A stretch of DNA of 64,000 nucleotides from Mastigias papua (lineage: Eukaryota; Cnidaria; Scyphozoa; Rhizostomeae; Mastigiidae): the NCBI GenBank assembly GCA_964019165.1, contig OZ025270.1:13344159-13408158 (forward strand), in the 5' to 3' direction. Shown here one piece after another: positions 9,697-19,480 of this stretch. Position 1 is the stretch's first letter. The number at the start of each line of letters is the position of its first letter. The notes beneath the pieces are model-generated. The model made no database searches. It had not been told where the DNA came from and saw only the letters and a program-made list of their open reading frames with translations. A program made the translations under genes and the position numbers.

Positions 9697-12006
9697 ATAT
9701 TATGGATATATTTATAATATTGATGTAGTCGAAGCGCTTCACCTTCTGTTATATTTTGTAAACAACTATAATTATAAAATTTACCATTGAACGATTGAGT
9801 GTTATCGGAATTGTTACACAAATAAAATTGATGAAATTGATGATTTCTGAATAGCGAAGTTCCAGAAATAGTTAGTTTATTCGTAACTGAGTCATATTCA
9901 TATAGGTTTCCCCCTAATGTTAAATTATCTTTAGTATGTATTTCATTATAATTTACATAACCTAATGTTTTTTAAGCACTACGCTATGATAAAATGATAT
10001 TATATTTTTTTTATTAATAAGTGATTCTGTTGTCGCTATAACAACCTCACCAATTATTGCAGTATGTTGTGTGTAATTATAATGCATACCCCCGAATTTA
10101 AAAACTATTCCTTGGCTGTTATATAATAATTTAATATAATTATTCTCATCTTGTGTTATTAACATCGTGCTATTAATATCGACCGTTTTTTAAATTGGTT
10201 CAATAACAAAATTAAACATAAATGAGGTAAGATCTGTTGTTCTATTAAAACTATCAACATAACTTATTTTCGGATTTGTGTTATTAAATAAAATATAATT
10301 ATCAAATATTATTTCTGGGAATATTAAAAATGAGTAATGCCTGTAGTGGAACGTTGGATTGTTAACCGCCTTAAAATGATCTTTATCTTTATATTACCAA
10401 ATTTTTGAATTGTTACAACTGAGTTATTATGATCAACTGTTTTATTAATCAACGTTTGATTCTTAAAATTAACAGTACATAATGCACATCTTTCTAATAT
10501 AGACTCCCATATATATTTATAATTATCTTTATACCATAATTTGTTTATAATACTGTCTTTTATGTAAGCCTTATCAACTATTCATTTAATGTAAGATGCG
10601 TTTATATGATTTTTTTATATATGACTCATTTATTGTATTTTGCACGTAATTATCTGCCACTTTCAAATTGCCGGTAAAGAAATCAAAGTCAATACTAGTT
10701 CTATCCATTTTCAGCTCAAAAAAATTATTATCCAATCTAAAGATTGGTGAATTACTATTCAATTTTATAAGATAACTACTCAGCATATTTTCGTTCACGA
10801 TCAACTGATTTCCCACAATTTGCAATCCTGATAAAGCACCAACGTTTATCATACTTGTCAAAACATTACAATCGATACTCAATGTACCATCGTGGTTTAA
10901 TTTAGTACCCTCATTAGTTTTTGGTACCACAACATCACTTTGTAATTTTATGAGATCTAAGTCCAACTTATTATCTGATGACATCTTAAAATATGGACTA
11001 TATGATAATGTTAATGTTTTGTTTACAAAAGACAGTGGAGAATCAATATTTAAATTCAGTTTATAATCACGCCAGTTGAGAGCATGGTTTTTATTAATTT
11101 TAGGGTAAAAATGGCCAGAACTGTCTGTAAAAAAAATGGCCCTAATCGTAATTTTAATTTACTATTTTCACCTAAATACACCTCACCTGCTTGTTGATGA
11201 GTGATATTCACTGATATCTTGTTTTGTGTGTTCATAACAATAGTTGAGCCTACATTATCATCGACGTAATTGTTTATATTCAATTTCATTTTTTTTATTA
11301 GAATCCAAATAAATATCACCATTAGTAGTGTCCACAGAAGTGCCTGAATATTTATATTACTTGATAATTTATTTACCGATGTATCAAATTTTATAGTATC
11401 ATTATCAATGTTTAATGAAATACCGTCTGGTGTTCTCACAATATGTTTGTCATTTAATTTCAATCATATTTTACCAGTACTATCTTTCATAAAATCATTT
11501 GAATAATTCAGTTCTAAACCCTCTTTTGTGTTCATCGTTATAGAGCCCCTTGTATTGTTTATCAGCGAACTCACATCTAAATACAACCGGTTATTGAGCA
11601 ATCTCACCCCCTGGCAGCCTATCGCGATAGAAATTTTATTTTCTGAATTTCTCTCTAAGCCCGGCCCTAGGTTCAACCATAACGATCCATTGTAGTCCTG
11701 ATAAAACTCACTATTATAATTTAATTTCAATTTATCATCAGAATCAACCATTACTGTGCCTTTAGGAGCTTCTGTTGTTGGATCTATTTTCATTATTGAT
11801 TTTGGGTTGATAGTAATTTTATCTTTGTCTAAATCTAATTTATCATTTGAAATGGTAAATTTATCAGAATATTGTGATTTATGTAGAATAAATTTCAAGT
11901 TTTTATTTACATATAACATATTAGTAACAAAATGGAAATCGCTGGGGCTATATTTCGTAACATCTTTATCATTATATTCTTCTTTAACTCCGTCGTATTT
12001 ACCCAT
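9697..12006 (-). pseudogene. Fibre-shaft-like repeat protein gene, degraded
   Basis: The ATG at 12006 opens a 181-codon segment with recurring units such as GSLWLNLGPGLERNSENKIS and GVRLLNNRLYLDVSS. The alternation of short hydrophobic strands with G/N/D turns is the pattern of trimeric triple-beta-spiral fibre shafts seen in virus and phage fibres. The pattern continues in the downstream segments 11463-11056 and 10984-10586 and weakly to about 9700, over about 2.3 kb, far longer than any single open piece. Breaks: an in-frame TGA at the 11464/11463 junction, a shift out of and back into frame around 11335-11270, a further shift near 11130, and several stops below 10586. The last ~90 codons before 9697 are open again and have a different, more globular composition, perhaps a head domain. 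The role is inferred as a capsid or attachment fibre; it is not a confident family match. Confidence 0.55.
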
Positions 12007-12109
12007 TTATATAATATATATTAGAATAATTTGAAATTTAACAAGTTATAGGATTGTGGTGAATATTATACCACTTTGAACAAAACACATGATGATGCAA
12101 TTTAATATC

Positions 12110-12530
12110 TCAATCTGTCATAGTTCTGTTTTTATATAATAAAAATAACGCCACACAGCCGTCCATCCCACTTATGCCACTTGGATTCAGGTCGTCGAAT
12201 GTGAGCTTGTTACTCCCTATTGACGATCTACTTGTAAAATTTGCTATCAATTGACCATTGATGTAAACCGCCGATGCATTATTACCACCAGGTACATCCC
12301 AGTGCACCGATAGATCAGTGACTACTGAAGGGCCACCCTCCTTAAAAATTTGAAATGAAATTTGAAATGATAGTACTACCCAGGTGGTTAATTGTGATGC
12401 GTCGGCTTTTGTTTTATATTGAGCTATCGCATTCTTATTATTATTCCTATTTGATCCGATTAAAACATAATCATTTAAAGACCCCGATACTATTAAATCC
12501 CCATAGTGACTATAGTGCCTGCGCGATTAA
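12110..12530 (-). pseudogene. LamG/concanavalin-like domain gene fragment, interrupted
   Basis: Read on the minus strand, a frame open from about 12500 to 12110 has the beta-sandwich pattern of a LamG-like lectin domain: a TTW strand, then GGNNASAVYINGQLI, then a closing FLLYKNRTMTD. In this fold the closing strand usually runs a few residues further, and here a TGA cuts it at 12110-12112. About 20 codons in the middle come from a CR1 LINE tail (12325-12370) that happens to leave the frame open. The 5' part is lost into the repeat at 12546. The gene lies about 100 bp upstream of the fibre-like gene on the same strand; glycan-binding LamG modules are common in viral surface proteins, which supports a shared particle-surface role by inference only. 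Confidence 0.55.
12325..12370 (+). mobile_element. CR1-group LINE 3' tail inserted in the LamG-like gene
   Basis: CTGAAGGGCCACCCTCCTTA followed by a GAAAT-rich tail is the same as the 3' terminus of the CR1 copy ending at 19390-19448. Only the last ~46 bp are present, as with extreme 5' truncation during retrotransposition. GATAG occurs just outside both ends (12309-12313 and 12369-12373), a possible short target duplication. Confidence 0.7.
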
Positions 12531-12546
12531 AACAAATGTTTAATTG

Positions 12547-12790
12547 GTGGCAAAACGACTAAACATTTGCTAAACAACACTAAACAGCGCTAAGCATTTT
12601 TGACCGGGATCAAACTTTGCTGAACAACACTCAACACGACTAAACAGCACTAAACAGGGTGGCAAAACGACTAAACATTTGCTAAACAACACTAAACAGC
12701 GCTAAGCATTTTTGACCAGGATCAAACTTTGCTGAACAACATTCAACACGACTAAACAGCACTAAACAGGGTGGCAAACGACTAAACATT
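12547..12790. repeat. 112-bp tandem repeat, about 2.2 copies
   Basis: The unit starts GTGGCAAAACGACTAAAC at 12547, 12659 and, partly, 12771. The two full copies are nearly identical. Inside each unit the heptamer ACTAAAC/GCTAAAC recurs several times. It borders the LamG-like fragment and may mark the right edge of the foreign block. Confidence 0.8.
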
Positions 12791-12863
12791 TCACTAGACT
12801 TTTGGCTAAACCAAAGTTTAGTGAAATGTTTAGTGAAATATTTTGTGAAATGTTTAGTCGTTT
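12776..12863. repeat. 19-bp inverted repeat adjoining the tandem units
   Basis: AAACGACTAAACATTTCAC (12776-12794) is the exact reverse complement of 12845-12863. An inner partial copy (GTGAAATGTTTAGT) at 12821-12834 gives alternative pairings. The motif is the one repeated in the 112-bp units, so the whole 12.55-12.86 kb region may be the remains of a small inverted-repeat element. Confidence 0.75.
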
Positions 12864-13682
12864 TGTTAGGGCTTTAAACTTCGTCAGAACTTTTCATCTA
12901 CTATCGGCAAAACTCACTTCTTCACTCACTTCACTTCTCGACGACCTTCTGTGACAGTATTTGCTTACAACTTTTACATATACAAAAACAATAGATGACT
13001 TGCAGTTCAAAACTTGTCCATATTAGGTTAAAAATGAGAGGGAGAAAGGAAAAGTACTTGAAGAATATGTTAAGCGCGTGATCAGCAGAGACTTACCACG
13101 AGAGCCAAAGTGGCTTCTTGATCACGTGCAAAAACGAGCAAAGTAATGTTTACAACAATGTTATAAACCATTATATAGTGTCATTGTTTACAAATTAAAT
13201 GCATTATATATTTTCCATGCATGAATATCCATACAAAATAACTTTATATTTTACGTTTTATTATATAATCCAACTTACAATTCAATTTATAAATTACCAA
13301 ACAATATATTTCCATGCTATTAATTCCATTGCAAATATTCCATAATCATAAATTCACATAATTTTATCTGTCTAATTTACTATATCAATTTAGGCATTCA
13401 CTTTATAGTGCATTATTACAGTTTAAGTATAGTACAAAATTACAGTCTAATTGTATAGTACATAATTTAAGTCCAAATTTATAGTTTCAAATTGACTATT
13501 TCATATTTTTTCCAATTTACAATTCTAATTTAAAATACCAGATATTGTTTCCAGTATATTCGTATCAATTGAAATATCAGTTGTTTCCATTTATAGTTTC
13601 CCAATCCCAATCGTTTATAGTGTGGCATTATATACCACACTATATTTATCACACTACCTCCCCTCATCCCCCCTATACAATG
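12864..13682. other. AT-rich DNA; one short possible exon
   Basis: Most of this is AT-rich and featureless. A 36-codon plus-strand frame (about 13028-13145) reads KGKVLEEYVKRVISRDLPRE and ends at TAA. It follows a TATTAG that could be a splice acceptor, so it resembles a terminal exon, but it is too short to assign. A small palindrome AGTGTGG/CCACACT lies at 13619-13641. Confidence 0.35.
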
Positions 13683-14418
13683 TTGTAATATGGCTAGGAA
13701 ATGAACACAAATTGAGATCTAAGTTACAAAGGTGCACCGCACATCCTGGGGCAAATTACTCCTTCTTCTTAACACTGTTTCATGGAGGGGGGGGGGGATG
13801 GGGCTGTTTACATGAAATACGACAATGAATCATTAAATGTTTATTTCCTTGCAATTCCATGCTACTTTTCCAACTACTGTTGGGTGCCGTTGTCTTTTCA
13901 AATATTTCAAAACGACCATTAGGAAAACAGAAAAAACTTTGACATAGGGGTTTCTTGGGATGCAGATTTAAATTTTGATCAGAATGGTTTATGGCGTCAT
14001 AATAGCTAAAAGGCTATTTTTCAATGCCATATTTCCTACGATTTGCAGGATTATCCTCTGAAAAGTTAGAGTTACATTCATATCAATCATACTATTTCCT
14101 TCTTTCCTACGTATCCAACAATATTAACTGCATGTTTCTGAAAGAAATATTTTATGCTGCCAGTGTCACATGAAATCATATAGTGAGGATATCTTGTTCC
14201 AGAATGACACTCCAATTTTTGCGACAGCCAAAGCACCCATTACTTTAATAAAGAATGGTGTACTTGACGAGCGCGAGACTGAAATGTTGCTGTCCGATGG
14301 CGTATGTTTATTACAACATTTTATGGGGGGGGGGGAGATAGCGTACAGAGATAAGAAGCATAGTGTTCAAAGAGTTTTGGCGGCCAATGTCTTTTTCGTT
14401 TCCCTTAAACGTCACTGA
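13683..14418 (+). repeat. Unnamed dispersed repeat, copy 1
   Basis: 13683-14172 matches 27369-26868 in reverse complement. The fragment 14163-14290 (protein pattern ILFQNDTPIFATAKAPIT) matches 26480-26360, also reversed. 14308-14390, with its long G tract, matches 27361-27442 in the same orientation. In this copy the first two parts abut, while in copy 2 they are ~390 bp apart, so copy 1 carries an internal deletion. The protein fragment looks like part of a mobile-element protein, but I cannot name the family. Confidence 0.65.
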
Positions 14419-14977
14419 TGTTGAAATACCACAGACGGCTATCCTGGGGTAATTGGGTGTCGCGAATTCAATGGAACGAAGATTAAAGCTGTATAACGAA
14501 TCGGTGACGTCATATTTAGTTCAACTGTGATATTCTATATTATCTCTCTATAAACAATTGTTGCTTTCAAGTCTGAATACACTGGAAGGTACTTTATAGT
14601 TATTGGTTGTTTAGATAAATAACCTATTTCCATGCAGAAACATTGGGGGGCCGCGGGTTTCCCTGATGACTTCGGTTTCCCATGGAACTGGGGTATCTAA
14701 ATAAGCATCAAATATCAATGAAACCGAGGCTGCATATTCTCATCCTCTTAACTGCATCGCTATGACGCAAATAATGAACATGTTTATAATATAGCACATG
14801 TCAATTTATTTTAAAGTGCTTATGCAACCAAATTTTGGAATTGAGTTAACATTAATTTCGAAAAATTTAATCTTTCCTCATCATTTTCGTACCATTTGCT
14901 TAAGCTTTTGTTGACTAGAAGTGACATAAATCTTCAGGTAAAGTTATGTACCCCATGCGGAAATTAAAAGCTTTATA
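14419..14977. other. No recognised feature
   Basis: Unique-looking sequence with several TGACGTCAT-like octamers nearby (14504). No coding region or clear repeat was found. Confidence 0.4.
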
Positions 14978-15083
14978 TGACGTCATAAGTAGTACTCATC
15001 GTACAAAACACAGTTACTGTTGACGATGAAAGGAGGAGTACAGGAAGTTGTAACCAACTTCGTACTCACAGTTATCTTTCGCA

Positions 15084-15326
15084 ATGTCGTCTGATGAGCC
15101 AAATCCGAGCGTTAGTGATGGAGAATCGATGATGAAGGAAGGAAATGACAGTGGAGATGAATATCGTGTTAGCTTTCTAGGCACAGATGCACCGCATCGG
15201 GACGAGCCCCTTGCCGTTCCAGGTGAAATAGCAGAGGCCTTTCATTATGAAGATGATATAGATAATATCCCGCTAGCTATAATTGAAGCAAGGTTCAAAA
15301 GACGAATAAACGTTGATAGTTTTTGA
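15084..15326 (+). CDS. Acidic ORF of unknown function
   Basis: Eighty codons from ATG to TGA, starting MSSDEPNPSVSDGESMMKEG. Very acidic and Ser-rich at the N-terminus, with a conserved-looking core FLGTDAPHRDEPLAVP and a short basic end. There is no transmembrane or catalytic motif. It resembles the disordered N-terminal exon of a longer protein, perhaps transposon-encoded given the inverted repeats around it. It is not recognised. Confidence 0.35.
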   Translation: MSSDEPNPSVSDGESMMKEGNDSGDEYRVSFLGTDAPHRDEPLAVPGEIAEAFHYEDDIDNIPLAIIEARFKRRINVDSF

Positions 15327-15594
15327 GTGTAATTTGCGATTGTTTTCGATTGGTAGTTAACACATTGTTTCAATTAAACGCAATATATTGTGTAGCTATA
15401 TAGCCTATATACCTATATTATAGGCCTATATCAAGATCTTCTGTGGAAGTACAGTAACTTTGTATAATGAGAGAGATAAATCATACTAAATTTTACGTGT
15501 AAAATACAGCAAAATGATAGGCAGGTAAAATTATGTAGGATCTTAATTCAGAAACTTCATGAGGACTATTTGGACATTGAAATAATGTTTAGAT

Positions 15595-15957
15595 TCAAGA
15601 AGGGTCCCTATTCAACTTTCTGTGTTCACGGCCGGGGTGCCTTGCCTTCTCCTTCATCTCGTTTGCAGCGTCGATTGTTGGCACAGCATCGGGCTTTAGC
15701 ATCGATTGAAGACTCTTAGAAATACTACGATTAACTGTGAAGCATGACTCTTCAAAGTGTATGCCACAAAGGATCGCCTGTTTATTTACCGGAGTCCACT
15801 TAGGCCCATGCCTACGAACAAAACGTACCCACTACATACATCTACTTGGCTCTTTCTCTCGATGACAAAATTGATGAATTGAGTCACTTGGTGTATATTA
15901 GATATTTCCACAGCTTTCACCATTTGGTCCAACAGCTACGCATCGTTTCCCGCCATC
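15595..15957 (-). pseudogene. THAP zinc-finger domain relic
   Basis: One minus-strand frame from about 15957 to a TGA at 15595-15597 shows the THAP order: KRCVAVG (first Cys), a short helix with a His (SIHQF), WVRFVRRHGPKW, then LCGIHFEESCF (Cys and His ligands) and AVPTID, the AVPTxF box with a substitution. The second Cys is shifted, and two in-frame stops interrupt the first half, near the CGNI and CM positions. THAP domains bind DNA through a C2CH zinc centre and occur in P-type transposases and host regulators. The stops make it a pseudogene unless an intron removes them. Confidence 0.6.
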
Positions 15958-16102
15958 AGACTTTCCTTCCAATGCTTGCCCTGTACACGCCTGCTTTGTT
16001 TTGTGTATGGGCGATTCAGATGGGTACTACTTATGACGTCAAAAGGATAGAACTTTTTTCGCACGCAACCGTGTGAATTACTGAACTTTGAAGGCTAAGT
16101 AT

Positions 16103-16194
16103 AGTATGAGTGATCATTACATGGTCTATTGCATTCGGAAATTTAATGGTGCTATTGCTGCGGATCACAAGATAATAAAAACTCGTAAAATGAA
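16103..16194 (+). repeat. Exact 92-bp copy of a LINE endonuclease segment
   Basis: Identical over 92 bases to 17022-17113 inside the CR1 copy 1 endonuclease (SDHYMVYCIRKFNGAIAADH). Similarity stops sharply on both sides. There is no poly-A or microsatellite tail. Confidence 0.9.
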
Positions 16195-16466
16195 TATTTC
16201 AATTCTGATTTTAAATAGTGTCTAGCACATTACGATTATCGTAACTGGCAACAATCTAAATATTTCAAAATTTGGTTGCATAAACACTTTAAATATAATA
16301 AAATGTTTACAGCAATAAAGGTATTCTACAATATATGTCAAATAGGATACGGGAATGTAACTGTTTGTGTATGGAGCGCGTTGTACTCATGTCATTTCAT
16401 GGAAATTACAATACCAAGTAACTGTTTACACTGAAACCTGTAGTAAAATCATATCTGTATATTTGT

Positions 16467-19232
16467 AGTAAGCTTGGCGGCATAAGAATCTTAGCCTTGA
16501 ATGAGATAAAAATTGACCCTCTTTACCCGACAGAGCTGACCTGTATACCTGGCTACGAACAAGTAAGGCTTGAAAGATCCAACCATGGTGGCGTAGTCGC
16601 CATTTATATCAAAGATAGTATAAGGTTTAAGCATAGGAATGATTTACCACCAAATGGGCTGGAATTAATTTGTATTGAAGTAGAGCCCCCTAAAGCAAAA
16701 TCTTTTCTTGTTCTAGCTTGGTATAGGCCACCAAGTGATACAGTTGAAACTTTTGAAAAGATGGAGAAAGTAGTCTCCTACTTGGATAAAGAAGGTAAAG
16801 AATTAATCCTTCTTGGAGACACCAATTGTGATTTTGGCAATAAAGAAAAAGATCATTTAACCGACAACTATGCTAAACTCCTGTCAAATATATATAACAT
16901 CTATGGTTTAAAACAGCTTATAGAAGACCCAACTAGGGTTACCTCCAGCTCTTCTACTATTATTGACCACATTGCAACTAGCTATACCTCAAATATTATC
17001 GAATTAGGAGTATATGAGGTCAGTATGAGTGATCATTACATGGTCTATTGCATTCGGAAATTTAATGGTGCTATTGCTGCGGATCACAAGATAATAAAAA
17101 CTCGTAAAATGAAAAATTTCAACCAAGATGCTTTCTTATCTGAAATATCTAATATTTGCTGGGAGCATATTGTAAGTAAAACTGATAACGTGAATTACTC
17201 GGTTTGTGAGTGGACAAATCTATTCTCTCTAATAATTGAGAAACATGCCCCATTAAGCCGGATTCGTGTGTCTGAGAAATGTTCCCCCTGGATAAATGAA
17301 GAACTTAAAAAACTAATGCGGACCAGGGATAAACTTAAAAAGAATGCTGTTAAATCTCAATCTTCATCTTTGATGAGGTCATATAGAAAAGCTCGTAATG
17401 CAAGTAATTCTCTTAACAACGAGCTTAAGAGAAAATATTACAACGACAAGATCACTGCGTGCAAAGGGGATATTAAAGGTTCTTGGAGAGCGATAAATGA
17501 AATTACTAATAAAAAAATCCAAATCTACAAATATTGATTATATCAAGAACTGTGATCAGGAAATCTCTAGTAACAGCGAAATTGCTAATGTTATGAATGA
17601 CTACTTTTGCACCATAGGTACCAATCTTGCTAAGAATATTGAAGAGACTGTGAACCCTTTATTATCAGGAAAATATCAAATAAATAGGATTCACATCCAT
17701 TACATGCAAGGACATAAGGGAAGCCATTGCCATATCCACTAATTCGAAGAGCTTTGGAACTGACACTATTTCAAGTTACTTCCTAAAACTAGCCCTGCCA
17801 CTCTTAGAGAATTCCATGGCTATGCTTTTTAATACGTCCCTGGAGACGAGCATCTTTCCCGATATATGGAAAATTGCTAGGGTAGCACCCATTTACAAAG
17901 AGGGAGATAAAAGTGAAAAAACAAATTATCGCCCAACATCGGTATTGCCCGTCATCTCAATGCTCTTCGAAAGACTTATTTATAATCAACTGTACCAGCA
18001 TTTGAATTCAAATAACCTACTTGCTAATGAGGAATCTGGTTTTCGTAGATTACACTCAACCCTTACGTCTCTATTAAAAAGTACCGATGATTGGTACAGC
18101 GCTCTAGACAGTAGACAGCTTGTTGGTTTAATATTCATCGATCTAAAAAAAGCTTTTGACACTAGATCACAATATTCTGTGTCAAAAATTAGAGCACTAC
18201 GGTCTCCTAGGAAGAGAATTATCATGGTTTAAGTCGTATCTTTCAAATCGCAAGCAGTATTGTTGCATAAATGGAGTTGAGTCCCGACTAATGGACACTA
18301 ATATTGGAGTACCTAAGGGGTCGTGCTTAGGGCCCTTGTTATTTCTTGTCTACATTAATGATCTACCACAAGCTGTCCAAAATTCCACGATAGCAATGTA
18401 CGCTGACGATAATAGTCTCTCCTATCGGTCTGATGACGTTCAAAAGTTAAATGAGGCAATGAACAAGGACCTTACTTCGGTCTTTGAATAGTTGAAGGGC
18501 AATAGACGGTCTCTCAATGTTACTAAAACAAAGGCTATGGCTATATTAACAAAGCAGAAGGAAAAGTGGTTATCTGAAAATAGTAAGGAATTATTTTTGA
18601 GCGTACACGAAGAACGAATCGATAATGTCCAATTTACCAAATATCTTGGTGTACAAGTGGATAATAACCTTAATTGGAAAGGCCAGATCAAAGCTCTTTC
18701 AATAGAAATCAGTAGAACAATTGGCTTTTTGAAACATGCTAAAACCTTTTTAACTCAAGGCACTCTAAAAACACTATACAGCGGTATCGTTGAGCCCCAT
18801 TTTAGATACTGTTGCTCAGTTTTGGGGTAAATGTGGCGCAACTGAAAAGAACCACTTGCAAAACTTCAAAATCGAGCAGCAAGGATACTGACAAACAGCC
18901 ACTTCGATGCTGATGCCAGGCCACTTCTAAATACTCTCGGATTAAAAACAATTCAAGATATGATTGATACCAAGAGTAACACTATGGTATTCAAGGCACT
19001 TAATGGCCTAACACCTAAGTATATATCAGATTTATTGATAAGAAACTCAGAATATCATCTAAGAGTTCTCCGAAATACCACTACGGACTTGCAACTGCCT
19101 AAAAAAGCAACAAACAATGGGCAAAATTGCTTTTCTTTTAGCGGTCCAAAGTCATGGAATGCCCTTAAACCTGAAATTAAGCAGGCATCTTCCCTGAAGA
19201 TTTCTAAAGAAGGACTTCTAAAGGACAATTAG
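16467..19232 (+). pseudogene. CR1/Jockey-group LINE copy 1: endonuclease and reverse transcriptase, broken
   Basis: The apurinic-type endonuclease begins within the domain (GGIRILALNEIKID), so the element is 5'-truncated. LLGDTNCDF and MSDHYMVYC (catalytic D and the terminal SDH) are present. The reverse transcriptase follows, with NYRPTSVLPVIS, FIDLKKAFDT, GVPKGSCLGPLLF and the catalytic YADD near 18395. The frame changes near 17520, between 17742 and 17816 and near 18170. Stops occur near 18489 (SVFE then TAG) and 18828. The last segment (18960-19232) ends in the usual FSGPKSWNALK block. Such enzymes nick host DNA and prime reverse transcription on the nick; this copy can no longer do so. 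Confidence 0.88.
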
Positions 19233-19448
19233 GTTTTTGTTTCTTATATTAATAATTCGTAAATTTATTTGCATTTTAAAGGTATTTTAATTATTTTTAA
19301 TTATTTACTTGTAACCTATTTTATGTCTATTTTTAAACATTATATTGTAATTTAAATGGAGGGCCCTTTGAAAACCAGCGTTAGCTGAAGGGCCACCCTC
19401 CTTAAATTATATGAAAATGAAAAAATGAATAAAATGAAAATGAGAATG
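19233..19448 (+). repeat. 3' UTR and microsatellite tail of CR1 copy 1
   Basis: Contains a possible stem-loop: GGAGGGCCCTTTGAAAACCA (from 19358) can pair with GAAGGGCCACCCTCC (from 19389), the likely recognition structure for the reverse transcriptase. It ends in a GAAAATGAAAAAATGAATAA-type tail. The same terminus is found in the viral-like LamG fragment at 12325. Confidence 0.75.
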
Positions 19449-19480
19449 TCTTCCAGCATAACTACGCGGCTACATCTGTA

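Larger units (their letters stand above)
14978..16041. mobile_element. Candidate THAP-containing element bounded by 23-bp inverted repeats
   Basis: 14978-15000 (TGACGTCATAAGTAGTACTC...) and 16019-16041 are reverse complements with one mismatch. Inside, an acidic ORF reads inward from the left repeat and a THAP-domain relic reads inward from the right repeat, beginning 84 and about 65 bp from their ends. THAP domains are the DNA-binding module of P-element-type transposases. No target duplication is obvious and the DDE-like catalytic part is missing, so this could equally be two promoters sharing a CRE-like box. Confidence 0.4.

Noticed and set aside
9697..12006. Assignment of the fibre-like gene to adenovirus
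   Set aside because: Only the general shaft pattern is similar. There is no clear sequence match, and the neighbouring genes and base composition fit a large AT-rich virus better.
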